From Ectobacillus funiculus (lineage in GTDB: Bacteria; Bacillota; Bacilli; Bacillales; Bacillaceae_G), in NCBI RefSeq assembly GCF_042429435.1, contig NZ_JBHMAF010000108.1: a stretch of DNA of 64,000 bases; one strand, given 5' to 3'. Positions 25,856-34,793 of the stretch are shown here, one piece after another. The notes under the pieces were generated by a model. It ran no database searches. It saw only the letters and a program-made list of their open reading frames with translations, and was not told where the DNA came from. The first letter of the stretch is position 1. Each line of letters starts with the position of its first letter. The position numbers were made by a program, and so were the translations under genes.

Positions 25856-27028
25856 ATGAATTGGAAGTTAAAGGTATTATCAGCAGCAGCGGTGACATCT
25901 ATTTTATTTGCGGGATGTGCTAAGCAGGAGACTGCAGGCTCAACAGAGACAAAGAAAGAGCAAGCAGAGAAAAAAGAAGAGAAAACAGCAGAAGTAACAA
26001 AAGAAGCAATCGTACAAGCGTATAAGGATGCAGTTACAGAGCTAGACAAAGCAAAGGCAGGACAAGAAGTTGATTTTGATAAGGTAACAACTTTATACAA
26101 AGAAAACCTGCAAACTCTTGTACAAGCACGTGATGCTGAATTTACAGAGCAAATTGACCAAACGATTACAGCAGCGCTAGAAGCGGGCAAAAAGAAAGAA
26201 ATGGATCCAATTATCACGCGTCAGCTATTTGATAAATTGATGCAAAAGGAATTGTTCCAAACATTGCGTCATGAGTTTAAAGAAATTGATGAAAATTGGG
26301 GCAAGACAGAGGAAGTAAAGGAAGAATACGAGGAAGCATTAACGTTCTATAAAGTGCTTGAAGGCACAGTAACAAAGCGTGATGCAGCGTACGGAACGAA
26401 GATGGTGGATACAATCAATGGCGGCTTCAGCGAAATGAAGACAGCGATTGACAAAGGAGATAAGCTTGCATTCCAACTTGGCAAGCAGGTGGTTGATAAA
26501 ACAATTATGAAAACATTCTACTTTGCAACAGGTGCTCTGCCGAACGGTTATGCAACAAAAGCAGCTGAGGAGGCAAAAACTGATGCAACAGCAGCAAAGA
26601 TTGAGCAGGCAGAAGGCTGGGCTTTCTACCAGGCAATCTATCCATACTTGAAAAAGAACTCTCCTGAAGAGGGCGATGCAATCTTAAAGCAATTTGATCT
26701 GCAAACAGATGTGAAAACATTAGATCCAGCATTGGTGAACAAAACATTTGTACGCGGCTGGGTGAATGTGGCGCTTTCTGAGTATAAGGAAAGCCAAGAA
26801 ATGTTCAATGAAGATAAAGGTGCCATTACAGCCATGGAAGGCGCATTGTTCATCAACATGATTGAGAGCGACTTGAAGACATTAATCGGCGAGCAGGAAA
26901 CAGCAGCTTTAACAGCATCTACACAAGCGTACCTTGATGCTGCGAAAGCGAAGGACAAAGCAGCAGCTGATAAGGCTTTAGCTGAAATCAAGTCTGTGCT
27001 TGATAAAGTCGTACAAGCGACAAAATAA
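25856..27028 (+). CDS. Fur-regulated lipoprotein of unknown function, probable iron-uptake accessory
   Basis: A 390-residue secreted lipoprotein. The signal peptide ends in lipobox LFAGC (Cys 21), and a charged Lys/Glu linker (~25-48) follows. The rest is predicted helical with recurrent acidic residues. Its N-terminal pattern (EAIVQAYKDAVTELDKA) resembles that of the extracellular protein at 31591 (EAIAEAYKQMATKLDEN), which sits beside an FTR1 permease. Together with two Fur-like boxes this suggests a surface iron-binding role, but I cannot assign a named family. It is not obviously an EfeO imelysin domain because no HxxE signature stands out. Confidence 0.65.
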   Translation: MNWKLKVLSAAAVTSILFAGCAKQETAGSTETKKEQAEKKEEKTAEVTKEAIVQAYKDAVTELDKAKAGQEVDFDKVTTLYKENLQTLVQARDAEFTEQIDQTITAALEAGKKKEMDPIITRQLFDKLMQKELFQTLRHEFKEIDENWGKTEEVKEEYEEALTFYKVLEGTVTKRDAAYGTKMVDTINGGFSEMKTAIDKGDKLAFQLGKQVVDKTIMKTFYFATGALPNGYATKAAEEAKTDATAAKIEQAEGWAFYQAIYPYLKKNSPEEGDAILKQFDLQTDVKTLDPALVNKTFVRGWVNVALSEYKESQEMFNEDKGAITAMEGALFINMIESDLKTLIGEQETAALTASTQAYLDAAKAKDKAAADKALAEIKSVLDKVVQATK

Positions 27029-27078
27029 GCAGAAATCGGACGCACTTTTACAAAAATCGTTTATACTAAGATGAAAGG

Positions 27079-27114
27079 ACAACCTTGTTGGAAAGCAAGG
27101 TTGCTTCTTTTTGT
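27079..27114 (+). terminator. Terminator after the lipoprotein gene
   Basis: Stem CAACCTTG / CAAGGTTG followed by CTTCTTTTTG. Confidence 0.82.
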
Positions 27115-27146
27115 TACAACAGTAAGAAAGCAGAGCTTTTAAAGTG

Positions 27147-27320
27147 CTGTCTAGCTCCAGCGCCCAGCCCCTCGCAGTCAAATAACCTTCACCGCAGAAG
27201 GAAAAAAATCGCTTTTCATGGTGAAGAACACAAGCAATAATTCTGTGTATTTGTTCCGTCCGAATCACGCATTTTGTGCGCAGATTGTTTGTCTGTCGGC
27301 GCTAACTAGGGTGCTTACGC
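27147..27320. repeat. Second repeat type: GTCTAGCTCCAGCGCC element
   Basis: Begins GTCTAGCTCCAGCGCCCAG; outer arms AGCGCC (27159) and GGCGCT (27298) are inverted, with an internal CTTCACC / GGTGAAG hairpin. From memory, GTCTAGCTCCAGCGCC-type sequences recur in intergenic DNA of many Bacillaceae. It shares its opening with the palindrome at 3711. Confidence 0.55.
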
Positions 27321-27328
27321 TTTTCTTA

Positions 27329-27447
27329 CACTGTAAGAAAGTGTAAATTTCTAGCTGGATGCTAATTCGATGTAGCGAGAAATGTTAGGAATAAAGTATA
27401 AGTACAACTACGCCTCTGTCTTCGCCCAAAGGCAGGGCTCGCCAGTC
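27329..27447 (+). repeat. Dispersed intergenic repeat, copy 10 (3' truncated)
   Basis: Ends in the middle of the last hairpin (CTCGCCAGTC), four to five bases before the ATGGAGGA that serves as ribosome binding site of the epimerase gene. The repeat therefore forms the operon's 5' leader. Confidence 0.82.
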
Positions 27448-27466
27448 AGAAATGGAGGAACTGCAC

Positions 27467-28414
27467 GTGAACATTCTTATTACGGGAGGCGCTGGGTTTA
27501 TCGGCAGCCATTTAGCGCTTCGTCTTTTGCAGGATGGAAAGAAAGTTGTGTTATTAGATAGCTTTCATCCGCACTATTCAAGGGAGCGCAAGCAATATCA
27601 TATTGAACAGGTACAGCAGCATGGAGCAGTATCTTTTTATGAGTGCGATGTGCTGCATAAAGAAGATCTAAGGGCTGTCATACAGCAGGAAAAAATTGAT
27701 ACAGTTGTTCACTTAGCTGCCTTGCCCGGTGTACGTCCTTCTTTGGAAATGCCGTCCTTATATATAGATGTAAATGTAAAAGGAACAACTAATGTTCTCT
27801 CATGTGCAGGAGAAGAGGGAGTTAAGAAGGTGGTATTCGCTTCTTCCTCTTCTGTGTATGGAGAGCAAGTAGGAATGCCGCTTGCTGAGCATATGGCTAA
27901 TGGAAAAGTATTGTCTCCGTACGCTGCTTCCAAGTTTGGCGCAGAGTCGCTTTGCTATGCGTTTCAATATATGTACGGCTTTCAAGTAAACATATTGCGC
28001 TTTTTTACGGTATACGGACCTTGGAGCCGACCTGATATGGCGATTGGGATTTTTTTGCGCAAGCTGCTTCGGCAAGAGGAGATTAGCGTGTATGGCACAG
28101 GAACCGGCCGCGATTATACATATATTGATGATATTGTAAACGGCATCGTGTTTACCCTAGAATCCAAACATAGCGATGTGTACAATCTCGGCTCTCATGC
28201 TCCTGTACTGATGACGGAGCTATTAGATGAGCTCCGCCGTTATTTCCCAGCTATGCGCGTAAAGCAAGAAGAAGGGAGAATGGGTGATGTGACGTCGACA
28301 TGGGCGGATATTACAAAGGCACAAACGAAGCTAGGCTATCAACCGAGTGTTTCGTTTGAGGAAGGTTTAGAGCGGACAGTTGTCTGGGCAAGGAAGCATG
28401 CGCATCTTCTTTAG
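27467..28414 (+). CDS. NAD-dependent nucleotide-sugar epimerase/dehydratase
   Basis: A 315-residue extended SDR. The Rossmann motif TGGAGFIGSHLALRL is at the N-terminus; Ser-Ser-Ser-Val-Tyr and YAASK catalytic residues lie near 120-150, and RDYTYIDDIV near 220. This matches the UDP-glucose/UDP-glucuronate 4-epimerase group; exact sugar unknown. I choose GTG at 27467 because GGAGG lies eight bases before; ATG 27452 overlaps that site. First gene of a four-gene operon for an envelope glycan or glycolipid. Confidence 0.85.
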   Translation: MNILITGGAGFIGSHLALRLLQDGKKVVLLDSFHPHYSRERKQYHIEQVQQHGAVSFYECDVLHKEDLRAVIQQEKIDTVVHLAALPGVRPSLEMPSLYIDVNVKGTTNVLSCAGEEGVKKVVFASSSSVYGEQVGMPLAEHMANGKVLSPYAASKFGAESLCYAFQYMYGFQVNILRFFTVYGPWSRPDMAIGIFLRKLLRQEEISVYGTGTGRDYTYIDDIVNGIVFTLESKHSDVYNLGSHAPVLMTELLDELRRYFPAMRVKQEEGRMGDVTSTWADITKAQTKLGYQPSVSFEEGLERTVVWARKHAHLL

Positions 28415-29315
28415 GATTGTTGGTGTTGCTTGCTTGTTTTTGTTTGTTGGATTGTCCTTTCATGTGTTGGATTTACAGTCCCTTTTCATGCAGATGCGAT
28501 CTCTGTTGCATCGTCCCATTTTACTTGCTTTGCTCGTCGGCTTGTATGGAGCTTCATTTTTGCTGAAGACTTATGCCTGGCGTTTATATTTGCATGAGAA
28601 GATTACGTTGCGTGAAGGATTGTACGGTTTGTTGTATAGTCTGCTTGTAAATCATTTGTCACCACTGAAAATCGGCGATGCTGTCCGCATTGCTGCTGTG
28701 ACGAAACGGGGGCGTGTTTCCTGGGCGGAAGCAGCGCAATCTGTGATTGTGATGCGCCTGCTCGATTTGTTAATACTTGGCTTGTTCGGCGCCTTTGGGA
28801 CGCTGCTCCTGTTTCAGCAGCTGAGTGTCCGTGTGCTGCTGTTTGTGTTGGGCTGCGTCTTGATGTTAATCATCGCCTTATTTTTGCGTCATAAAGCCCC
28901 TAGCTTTCTTCAGAAGCAGCTCCAGCAGCTAAGCAGTGCTTTGCAAGGAGGGCGCGGCGCAGCTATCGTTTTGCTCGTTGCGGTAAGCTGGATCTTTGAA
29001 GCTTTCGTTATTTTTGGCATAAGCAGCAATGTTTCCTTCTGGGAGGCTGTATGGGTAAATAGCGTTACCATTGCCGGTCAAGTATTTCAGCTAACACCGG
29101 GCGGGGTCGGTACATATGAAACTGTGATGACATTTGCGCTGAGGGCTGTCGGTGTGCCCGTGCAAAAGGCGTATGAATGGGCGCTTCTTAGTCACGGCTT
29201 TAAATTTTTGTTTTCATATGGAGCGGGATTGCTTGTCTTTCTTATATATCCAATTCAGCTTGCCTCGTATCTGCGCTATAAAAAGAAGGGAGAGACTAAC
29301 GAGTGGAGGAAGTAA
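28398..29315 (+). CDS. YbhN/AglD-type membrane protein (LPG synthase transmembrane family)
   Basis: A 305-residue protein with about eight membrane helices. The family signatures NHLSPLKIGDAVRI (~90), VIVMRLLDLLIL (~120) and QLTPGGVGTYE (~235) identify the lysylphosphatidylglycerol-synthase-TM / UPF0104 family, whose members are proposed flippases or partners of glycosyltransferases. It lacks the C-terminal aminoacyl-transferase domain of MprF. ATG 28398 overlaps the epimerase end by 17 bases, indicating coupling. Confidence 0.82.
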   Translation: MRIFFRIVGVACLFLFVGLSFHVLDLQSLFMQMRSLLHRPILLALLVGLYGASFLLKTYAWRLYLHEKITLREGLYGLLYSLLVNHLSPLKIGDAVRIAAVTKRGRVSWAEAAQSVIVMRLLDLLILGLFGAFGTLLLFQQLSVRVLLFVLGCVLMLIIALFLRHKAPSFLQKQLQQLSSALQGGRGAAIVLLVAVSWIFEAFVIFGISSNVSFWEAVWVNSVTIAGQVFQLTPGGVGTYETVMTFALRAVGVPVQKAYEWALLSHGFKFLFSYGAGLLVFLIYPIQLASYLRYKKKGETNEWRK

Positions 29316-30775
29316 AAAAAGCATCAAAGTTTGAGAAAGTGGCGGCACGCTGTTGGAATTTACTAAATGAAGGAAAACCGTTTACGCCGATATTTGTTAT
29401 TGGAACATTCCTTTTGTTCCATATCGCAGAAGTTGGAACGGGAAGCTTTTGGGGGAATATGCTCGGCAGCCTTCTTCTTGTGCTGCCGCTCCTTGTTTTA
29501 TACTATATATTTGATTTTCCATTATTTCTGCGAAACTATTTATGGATTCCGTTCATTGCTTATTTGATGATGTTTGGACAGTTTACATTATCCCTTTTGC
29601 TGCTGGCAATCGGGTTGTACTTCTTTTTTACTGTCTTTTTTTGGGGAACGTTTTATTATCATTTACGCATTGGCACGTCGTGGCTCAATTTCACGCGTTT
29701 TTGGAAGCTTGTCTTAAAAAACAGCGATTCTACAAGCGGCAACGCGCAAGAACAGCTGCCTAAGTTTTTGCTTGTGCTGTCACTTTGGCAATATGGTTTT
29801 AATGCACTCTCTGCGGGCGGCTTTGCCTCTGTTGATATTTCGTTGCTTCTTATGTTTTACGGCGGATTATTGCTATATACAATCATTTTGCATCGTAATT
29901 TATTTGATTGGAAGCCAAAGGCGATTGCGACATATACGAACAATGCGCCTGTTCCAACAGAGGCTATTAGCGATAAGGTTGTGGTCATTGTCATTGACGG
30001 TATGAGAAAGGACCGTTTTGATGTTGCGCATACACCGTATTTGGACTCTCTTCGAAAAAATGGTACGGAGTTTACAAATATGGAAACAGTGTATCCAGCT
30101 CGGACAGTCGTTTGTTTCTCGTCCATGTTTACCGGTACGTACTCATTTGAGCATGGAATTAAATCTAATATGGTTTGGAAGCACGGCGTAAATGTGGAAA
30201 GTATTTTTGACTCGCTTCGCAAGATTGGGAAAAAGGGGAAAATGCTTGCAGTAGCCCACCTTGTTGATGCATTTGGCGATGATGTAGAAACATACACAGC
30301 TGTGATGAAGAATGATATTGTAGATTCGCAAATTATGAAAAAAGCCAAAAAAATTATGGATGAGCAGAACCCGGATTTGTTCATTGTTCAGCTTATTTCA
30401 ACAGACCAAACTGGTCACAGTCGCGGGGTATTATATGATGAGTATCTTCAAAAAATATATGAAGCGGATCAGCATGTAAAAGATTTTATTGGGCATCTGG
30501 AGAAAACAGGAAAAGCAGAAAATACGACTTTTATCATTTGTGCGGATCATGGACAAGCGGATGGCATCGGCGGACATGGCCATTTAGATGAGGGAGAGCG
30601 GATTGTGCCGTTTTTTATGTACGGTCCAAGTATTAAGGAAGGCGTTCGGATTGAAGAAAAACAAAGTTTAGTATCCGTTGCTTCGACAATCGCGTATTTG
30701 CTTGGGGCTCCGTATCCGTCACACAGCCGGGGCCCTGTTTTGTTGGATGCTGTTGAGGAGAGAAAAAAAGGATGA
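29303..30775 (+). CDS. Membrane-anchored type I phosphodiesterase / nucleotide pyrophosphatase-like protein
   Basis: A 490-residue protein. About five N-terminal membrane helices (residues ~25-200) precede an alkaline-phosphatase-superfamily domain. Metal and nucleophile motifs are VIVIDGMRKDRF (~230), YPARTVVCFSSMFTG (Thr nucleophile ~258), DQTGHSRG (~370) and CADHGQADGIGGHGH (~415). Likely substrates are phosphodiesters of an envelope polymer or lipid carrier; specificity is not visible. GTG start with GGGAGAG upstream, overlapping the previous gene by 13 bases and the next by 4. Confidence 0.82.
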   Translation: MEEVKKASKFEKVAARCWNLLNEGKPFTPIFVIGTFLLFHIAEVGTGSFWGNMLGSLLLVLPLLVLYYIFDFPLFLRNYLWIPFIAYLMMFGQFTLSLLLLAIGLYFFFTVFFWGTFYYHLRIGTSWLNFTRFWKLVLKNSDSTSGNAQEQLPKFLLVLSLWQYGFNALSAGGFASVDISLLLMFYGGLLLYTIILHRNLFDWKPKAIATYTNNAPVPTEAISDKVVVIVIDGMRKDRFDVAHTPYLDSLRKNGTEFTNMETVYPARTVVCFSSMFTGTYSFEHGIKSNMVWKHGVNVESIFDSLRKIGKKGKMLAVAHLVDAFGDDVETYTAVMKNDIVDSQIMKKAKKIMDEQNPDLFIVQLISTDQTGHSRGVLYDEYLQKIYEADQHVKDFIGHLEKTGKAENTTFIICADHGQADGIGGHGHLDEGERIVPFFMYGPSIKEGVRIEEKQSLVSVASTIAYLLGAPYPSHSRGPVLLDAVEERKKG

Positions 30776-31524
30776 AGCAGCATGTGATTGTATTTTTACC
30801 GGCACATAATGAAGAAGAGGCTATTGGCGAGGTGATTCGCAATGTGCCGCGTTATTTTCATCCGGATGTTTTCGTAGAGGTGCTTATTGTTGACGATGGA
30901 TCAACCGATGGAACAGTACGAGCTGCAAGAGAAGCAGGAGCCGATTATATCGTATCAAAGCCTGTAAATGAGGGTCTTGGTGCAGCGGTACGGACTGCAC
31001 TTGGGGAGTGCTGTAAGCTCGGGGCTCACATTGGAGTCATGATTGATGCCGATAACGAATATCCGGCGGATGAAATTCCTGATATTTTGCTGCCCATTTT
31101 TGAAGGGAAAGCTGATTATACGATGGGATCGCGTTTTTTAGGAACGATTCGCGGCATGAAGCTGCATCGAAGGCTTGGGAACTATTGCTTTACACTTTTA
31201 CAATCTCTGCTTCTTAGAAAATGGATCTATGACGGACAGTCTGGTATGCGTGCCTTTTCTCGCCAGGCGATGGAGCATGGAGAAATTGTGCATGATTACA
31301 ATTATGCGCAGGTGCTAACCTTGAACTTGGTAAGAAAAGGATTTCGTGTTCAAGAGGTTCCCATTACGTATAAGGTACGAGAAACCGGGGAGTCCTTCAT
31401 TAAATTTCGAAAGTATCTGTTCAATGTGCTGCCAGCTATTTTTCGAGAAATAAGCCGCCCTGTACGGCAGGTGCCCATTGATTATGAGGCACATTTGTTA
31501 ACAAGTGAGAAGAAATGCTCCTAA
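30772..31524 (+). CDS. GT2-family glycosyltransferase, DPM1-like
   Basis: A 250-residue family 2 glycosyltransferase without membrane helices. The GT-A nucleotide-sugar motifs are FLPAHNEEEAIG (N-terminus), IVDDGSTDGT (~40), MIDADNEYPADEI (metal-binding DxD region, ~95) and FLGTIRGMKL (~125). This pattern fits transfer of a sugar from a nucleotide donor to a polyprenyl phosphate. ATGA overlap with the phosphodiesterase gene. Last gene of the operon. Confidence 0.87.
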   Translation: MKQHVIVFLPAHNEEEAIGEVIRNVPRYFHPDVFVEVLIVDDGSTDGTVRAAREAGADYIVSKPVNEGLGAAVRTALGECCKLGAHIGVMIDADNEYPADEIPDILLPIFEGKADYTMGSRFLGTIRGMKLHRRLGNYCFTLLQSLLLRKWIYDGQSGMRAFSRQAMEHGEIVHDYNYAQVLTLNLVRKGFRVQEVPITYKVRETGESFIKFRKYLFNVLPAIFREISRPVRQVPIDYEAHLLTSEKKCS

Positions 31525-31539
31525 TGAGTATTTCTTCTC

Positions 31540-31568
31540 TTGACAATAAAATTGATAATCATTATCAT
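31540..31568 (+). promoter_or_regulatory. SigA promoter with a perfect Fur box
   Basis: TTGACA (31540) and TATCAT (31563), 17-bp spacer. TGATAATCATTATCA (31553-31567) is a perfect 7-1-7 Fur box overlapping the -10. Confidence 0.93.
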
Positions 31569-31590
31569 TAAACGCGGGAGGGAACTAGTT

Positions 31591-32346
31591 ATGAAAAAGT
31601 TTATCTTATCCTTTTTAGTCGCAATTTTTACAATATTTTCTATACATACGAGCATCTTTGCGTATTCGTACGGAAATCCGAACGAGGAAGCCATTGCTGA
31701 AGCTTATAAGCAAATGGCCACGAAGCTTGATGAGAATCCGCCAAACTATACAGAGGCAAAAAAGATTTATGAAACGGTTCGTGAAGAAATTGATATGCAT
31801 ATGGGACCAGGGCCTTCTAAAGCAATTATGCAAAACTTTGAAAAAAAGCAAAAAGATGAGCTTACACAAAATATGCAAAAGCTCCTTGTCCTCAATATTA
31901 ATCGCCGTTTGTCGAGTATTGAGGAAAATTTCACCGATTATGATACGGGCAAGCGATTGCTGGCAAAAGGATTTGCAACCTATGAAACACTTTCGCCAAT
32001 AATCGCAAGCAAGGATAAAGAGCTTGATACAAAGCTGCGCGGTGAATTTAACAAGGCACTTGAAGCACTTGGAAATCCAGGATTGTTCGGAGTTGGAAAA
32101 AAGGAAGCAAACAAGGATCAGTTCGTAGAAAGCAAAAAAATCATTTTAAGCAATTTGCAGACGGAATTTAAAGTCGAAAGCTTAAAGTCTGGTCACTTTA
32201 CAGCAGCTGGTGAGGAAACGACATCAGCAGCGAAAAAGACAGAGTGGACAGATCTCAGCAGCTTGAAGAACTGGCTGCCAATTGTCATCATTGTAATTGT
32301 GCTTGTTGGTGTTATTGTATATGCAGTACGAAAAAGAAGGAAATAA
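31591..32346 (+). CDS. Membrane-anchored extracellular protein upstream of the FTR1 permease
   Basis: A 251-residue protein with an N-terminal signal peptide (residues 1-24), a helical extracellular domain rich in Lys/Glu, and a C-terminal membrane anchor (LPIVIIVIVLVGVIVYAV) with a basic tail (RKRRK). It begins after GGGAGG at ATG 31591; the open frame continues upstream through the Fur box and is not used. Co-transcribed with the FTR1 gene, so a likely surface component that hands iron to the permease. It resembles the N-terminal extracellular portion found fused in some FTR1 proteins; inference. Confidence 0.72.
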   Translation: MKKFILSFLVAIFTIFSIHTSIFAYSYGNPNEEAIAEAYKQMATKLDENPPNYTEAKKIYETVREEIDMHMGPGPSKAIMQNFEKKQKDELTQNMQKLLVLNINRRLSSIEENFTDYDTGKRLLAKGFATYETLSPIIASKDKELDTKLRGEFNKALEALGNPGLFGVGKKEANKDQFVESKKIILSNLQTEFKVESLKSGHFTAAGEETTSAAKKTEWTDLSSLKNWLPIVIIVIVLVGVIVYAVRKRRK

Positions 32347-32374
32347 TGAAGGAATATGAAGGGGAGGAAGAGCA

Positions 32375-33289
32375 ATGCAACTGCAGGCGTTTCTCATTAC
32401 ATTTCGCGAAGTGCTGGAGGCTTTGCTAATCGTTGGCATTATTACAACGTACTTAAAACGAACAGACAATAAGAAGTTTGTGAAATATGTTTGGATGGGG
32501 GCAGGTCTTGCGGTTGCAGCGAGCTATTTCATCGCTCTTCTTTTTCAAGTTGTATTCACTGGCTTTGCGGCCATGGGCAGCGAGATTTATTTGAAGATCG
32601 GGATTATGTTTGTTTCAGCCATTTTGCTCACACAAATGGTGTTTTGGATGGCAGAGCATAGTAAGGACATAAAGTCTAGCGTGGAAGGAAAAATGGGGCA
32701 GTTCATTACAGCTGGAAACGTTATTGGTATGGTTATGCACTCCTTCCTTGTTGTAGTACGTGAAGGTGTTGAAACAGTCTTTTTCTTTGCGGCGATTACG
32801 GGCGGCAACATTGGTCAGGCGATGCAAGGATGGGGAGCAATCTCCGGTGCAGTTGCAGCTGCACTGGTGAGCTATATGTTCTTTAAAGGAACGATGCGTA
32901 TTTCACTAAAGGCTTTTTTCAAAACGACAGGAGTGTTTATCGTTCTTATTGCAGCTGGTTTACTTGTGCAGGGAGTAGGCATTTTACAGGATATCAAGCT
33001 TTTGGGCAGCGTAATCCCTCATTTATATGATATTACATGGCTGCTTCCGGAGCATCCAATTGATTATGAGCATTATTTACGCGATACAGGAACTGCACCG
33101 CTGTTATCTGGTGATATCGGTATTTTCCTAAAAGCGTTTCTCGGTTATTCTTCGATGCCGTCGATTGAAGAGGTGATTGTGTATCTTGGCTACTATGTTG
33201 TAATTTATTTGTTTGTTTCATCGAAGCAGCCAAGCACAAGGATCAAAGCGGAACCGGAGAAAAAAGTATTACAAGTAAATAATCAATGA
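32375..33289 (+). CDS. efeU: FTR1/EfeU-family high-affinity iron permease
   Basis: A 304-residue permease with about seven membrane helices. Two REXXE-type iron-translocation motifs are visible: FREVLEALLIVG (residues ~9-20) and VVREGVETVFFF (~125). FTR1 permeases import ferric iron delivered by an oxidase or binding partner. EfeB peroxidase and EfeO are not adjacent. ATG has GGGGAGGAAG upstream. Under the Fur box at 31553 with the preceding gene; a strong terminator follows. Confidence 0.92.
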   Translation: MQLQAFLITFREVLEALLIVGIITTYLKRTDNKKFVKYVWMGAGLAVAASYFIALLFQVVFTGFAAMGSEIYLKIGIMFVSAILLTQMVFWMAEHSKDIKSSVEGKMGQFITAGNVIGMVMHSFLVVVREGVETVFFFAAITGGNIGQAMQGWGAISGAVAAALVSYMFFKGTMRISLKAFFKTTGVFIVLIAAGLLVQGVGILQDIKLLGSVIPHLYDITWLLPEHPIDYEHYLRDTGTAPLLSGDIGIFLKAFLGYSSMPSIEEVIVYLGYYVVIYLFVSSKQPSTRIKAEPEKKVLQVNNQ

Positions 33290-33290
33290 A

Positions 33291-33326
33291 TTAAAAGTAC
33301 AAGGCATGCGCCTTGTACTTTTTTTA
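33291..33326 (+). terminator. Terminator after the iron permease gene
   Basis: Stem AAAAGTACAAGGC / GCCTTGTACTTTT with loop ATGC, then Ts. Confidence 0.95.
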
Positions 33327-33350
33327 GCAGGTAAGTAAGGGGGAGTTATT

Positions 33351-34781
33351 ATGCATTTTGTAAGGAGAGCAGCAATTGTTTTAATTATAGCAGCAGCCAT
33401 TATCCGCTTTTTATATACAAGTCCATTTGCTTCAACGTGGGATGAAGTGGATTTTGCTCTCGCGCTTGATGAGTATGATATAGCGAATATGCAGCCGCAT
33501 TTTCCTGGATATCCGTTTTTTATTTTGGGAGGAATGGCGATCCATCATTGGATCGGCAACCCTACGCAGGCACTTGCTATCCTGAATGCCGCGCTGGCAG
33601 TAACCGCGATTTTTCCCATGTACAAACTGGCACGCCGTTATGTAACAGTTACACAATCTTTTATTGTTGTTGCGTTATTGCAAACAAGCAGCTATTTTTC
33701 GATTCTCGTCACGCAATCTATGTCAGAGGGAGCTGCGCTGTCAATTGTTTGGTGGTATATGTGGGTGCTCATAATTGCTTTTGAACAGAGGGGATTTCGT
33801 TTTCAAGTCCTGCCGCTTGTATTGTTTGCGCTTCTCATGGGAATCCGCTTATCGTATGCTCCGTTTGGGATTGGAATTATGTTTCTTTTATTTTGCAGGC
33901 ACAATCGAAATGCAATGCGGGTTGTTTCCCTCATTTTGCTTGCCGCTTTACTGCAGTTAGTTTGGGTAAGTGCGCTTGTCTGGAATGTGGGAGGAATAGA
34001 CGGACTTTTAAAGCTAGCCTTCGGATTTGTAGAGGGGCACTTTACAGAGTGGGGCGGGGCTGTGACAGAAACAAAAGAACCGATTGTGTCGAGGCTGTAT
34101 CGCCTTGTTGTTACCAATATTGTATACGTTGGCGTTCTTTCCAAATCGCTTGTTTCAGGTGTTATCCTTGCTTTGCTCGTTGCTTTCTTGGTGGTTCCTA
34201 AGAAGAGGCACCTTCATAGGGAGATGAAATGGGAGACGCGGCTGCTTGTTGCGATAACAGCAGTTTATTTTCTCTGGAATTTACTTGCACAAAATATTGA
34301 TAAACCGAGACATTCCTATCCAATTGTTATGCTCTTCTTGTTTTTGTTCGCCGTTTCCTCTGTAAAGGTGCGTCCCGTGAGTCAGTGGCTGCTTTTGGTG
34401 TTTTCTATCGCACAGCTGGTGACCGGGCTGGCTTTTGTGAAAGAACAGGCTTCACAGGAACCGGCTACCTATCAACTCGCACGCTACCTAGAGGAGCGGA
34501 AACAGCCGCTTATTGTATACACATGGGAGGAAACGAGAGTGATGGATTATTTGCGTGTATCATATGAACATGAGCGCTTCTACACATATGACTATTATTT
34601 ACAAGACAAAAAATATCGGCAAAATGATACAATATACGTTACGAACCACCTCATAGATGGATTTCGCAAGCAAGGGGCGCGGGTAGAAGGGAATCTGAAA
34701 AAGGTGGCAGAGTTCCGATCGAATCCTTTATTCGACCCAGTTTACAGTGAAATTATTTTATATGAATGGAGAAGCAACTAG
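33351..34781 (+). CDS. Polytopic GT-C-type glycosyltransferase-like protein
   Basis: A 476-residue membrane protein with roughly ten helices up to residue ~370, then a soluble C-terminal domain. The first extracytoplasmic loop carries STWDEVDFALALDEYD, the acidic motif typical of GT39/ArnT-like (GT-C) enzymes that use polyprenyl-phosphate sugars; HFPGYPFF follows. It could use the lipid-linked sugar made by the GT2 gene upstream; that link is inference. Ends 12 bp before uvrC. Confidence 0.7.
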   Translation: MHFVRRAAIVLIIAAAIIRFLYTSPFASTWDEVDFALALDEYDIANMQPHFPGYPFFILGGMAIHHWIGNPTQALAILNAALAVTAIFPMYKLARRYVTVTQSFIVVALLQTSSYFSILVTQSMSEGAALSIVWWYMWVLIIAFEQRGFRFQVLPLVLFALLMGIRLSYAPFGIGIMFLLFCRHNRNAMRVVSLILLAALLQLVWVSALVWNVGGIDGLLKLAFGFVEGHFTEWGGAVTETKEPIVSRLYRLVVTNIVYVGVLSKSLVSGVILALLVAFLVVPKKRHLHREMKWETRLLVAITAVYFLWNLLAQNIDKPRHSYPIVMLFLFLFAVSSVKVRPVSQWLLLVFSIAQLVTGLAFVKEQASQEPATYQLARYLEERKQPLIVYTWEETRVMDYLRVSYEHERFYTYDYYLQDKKYRQNDTIYVTNHLIDGFRKQGARVEGNLKKVAEFRSNPLFDPVYSEIILYEWRSN

Positions 34782-34793
34782 AGGGGGAGAGGT

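Noticed and set aside
27709..28075. Minus-strand frames within the epimerase gene
   Set aside because: Shadows of a well-supported coding region.
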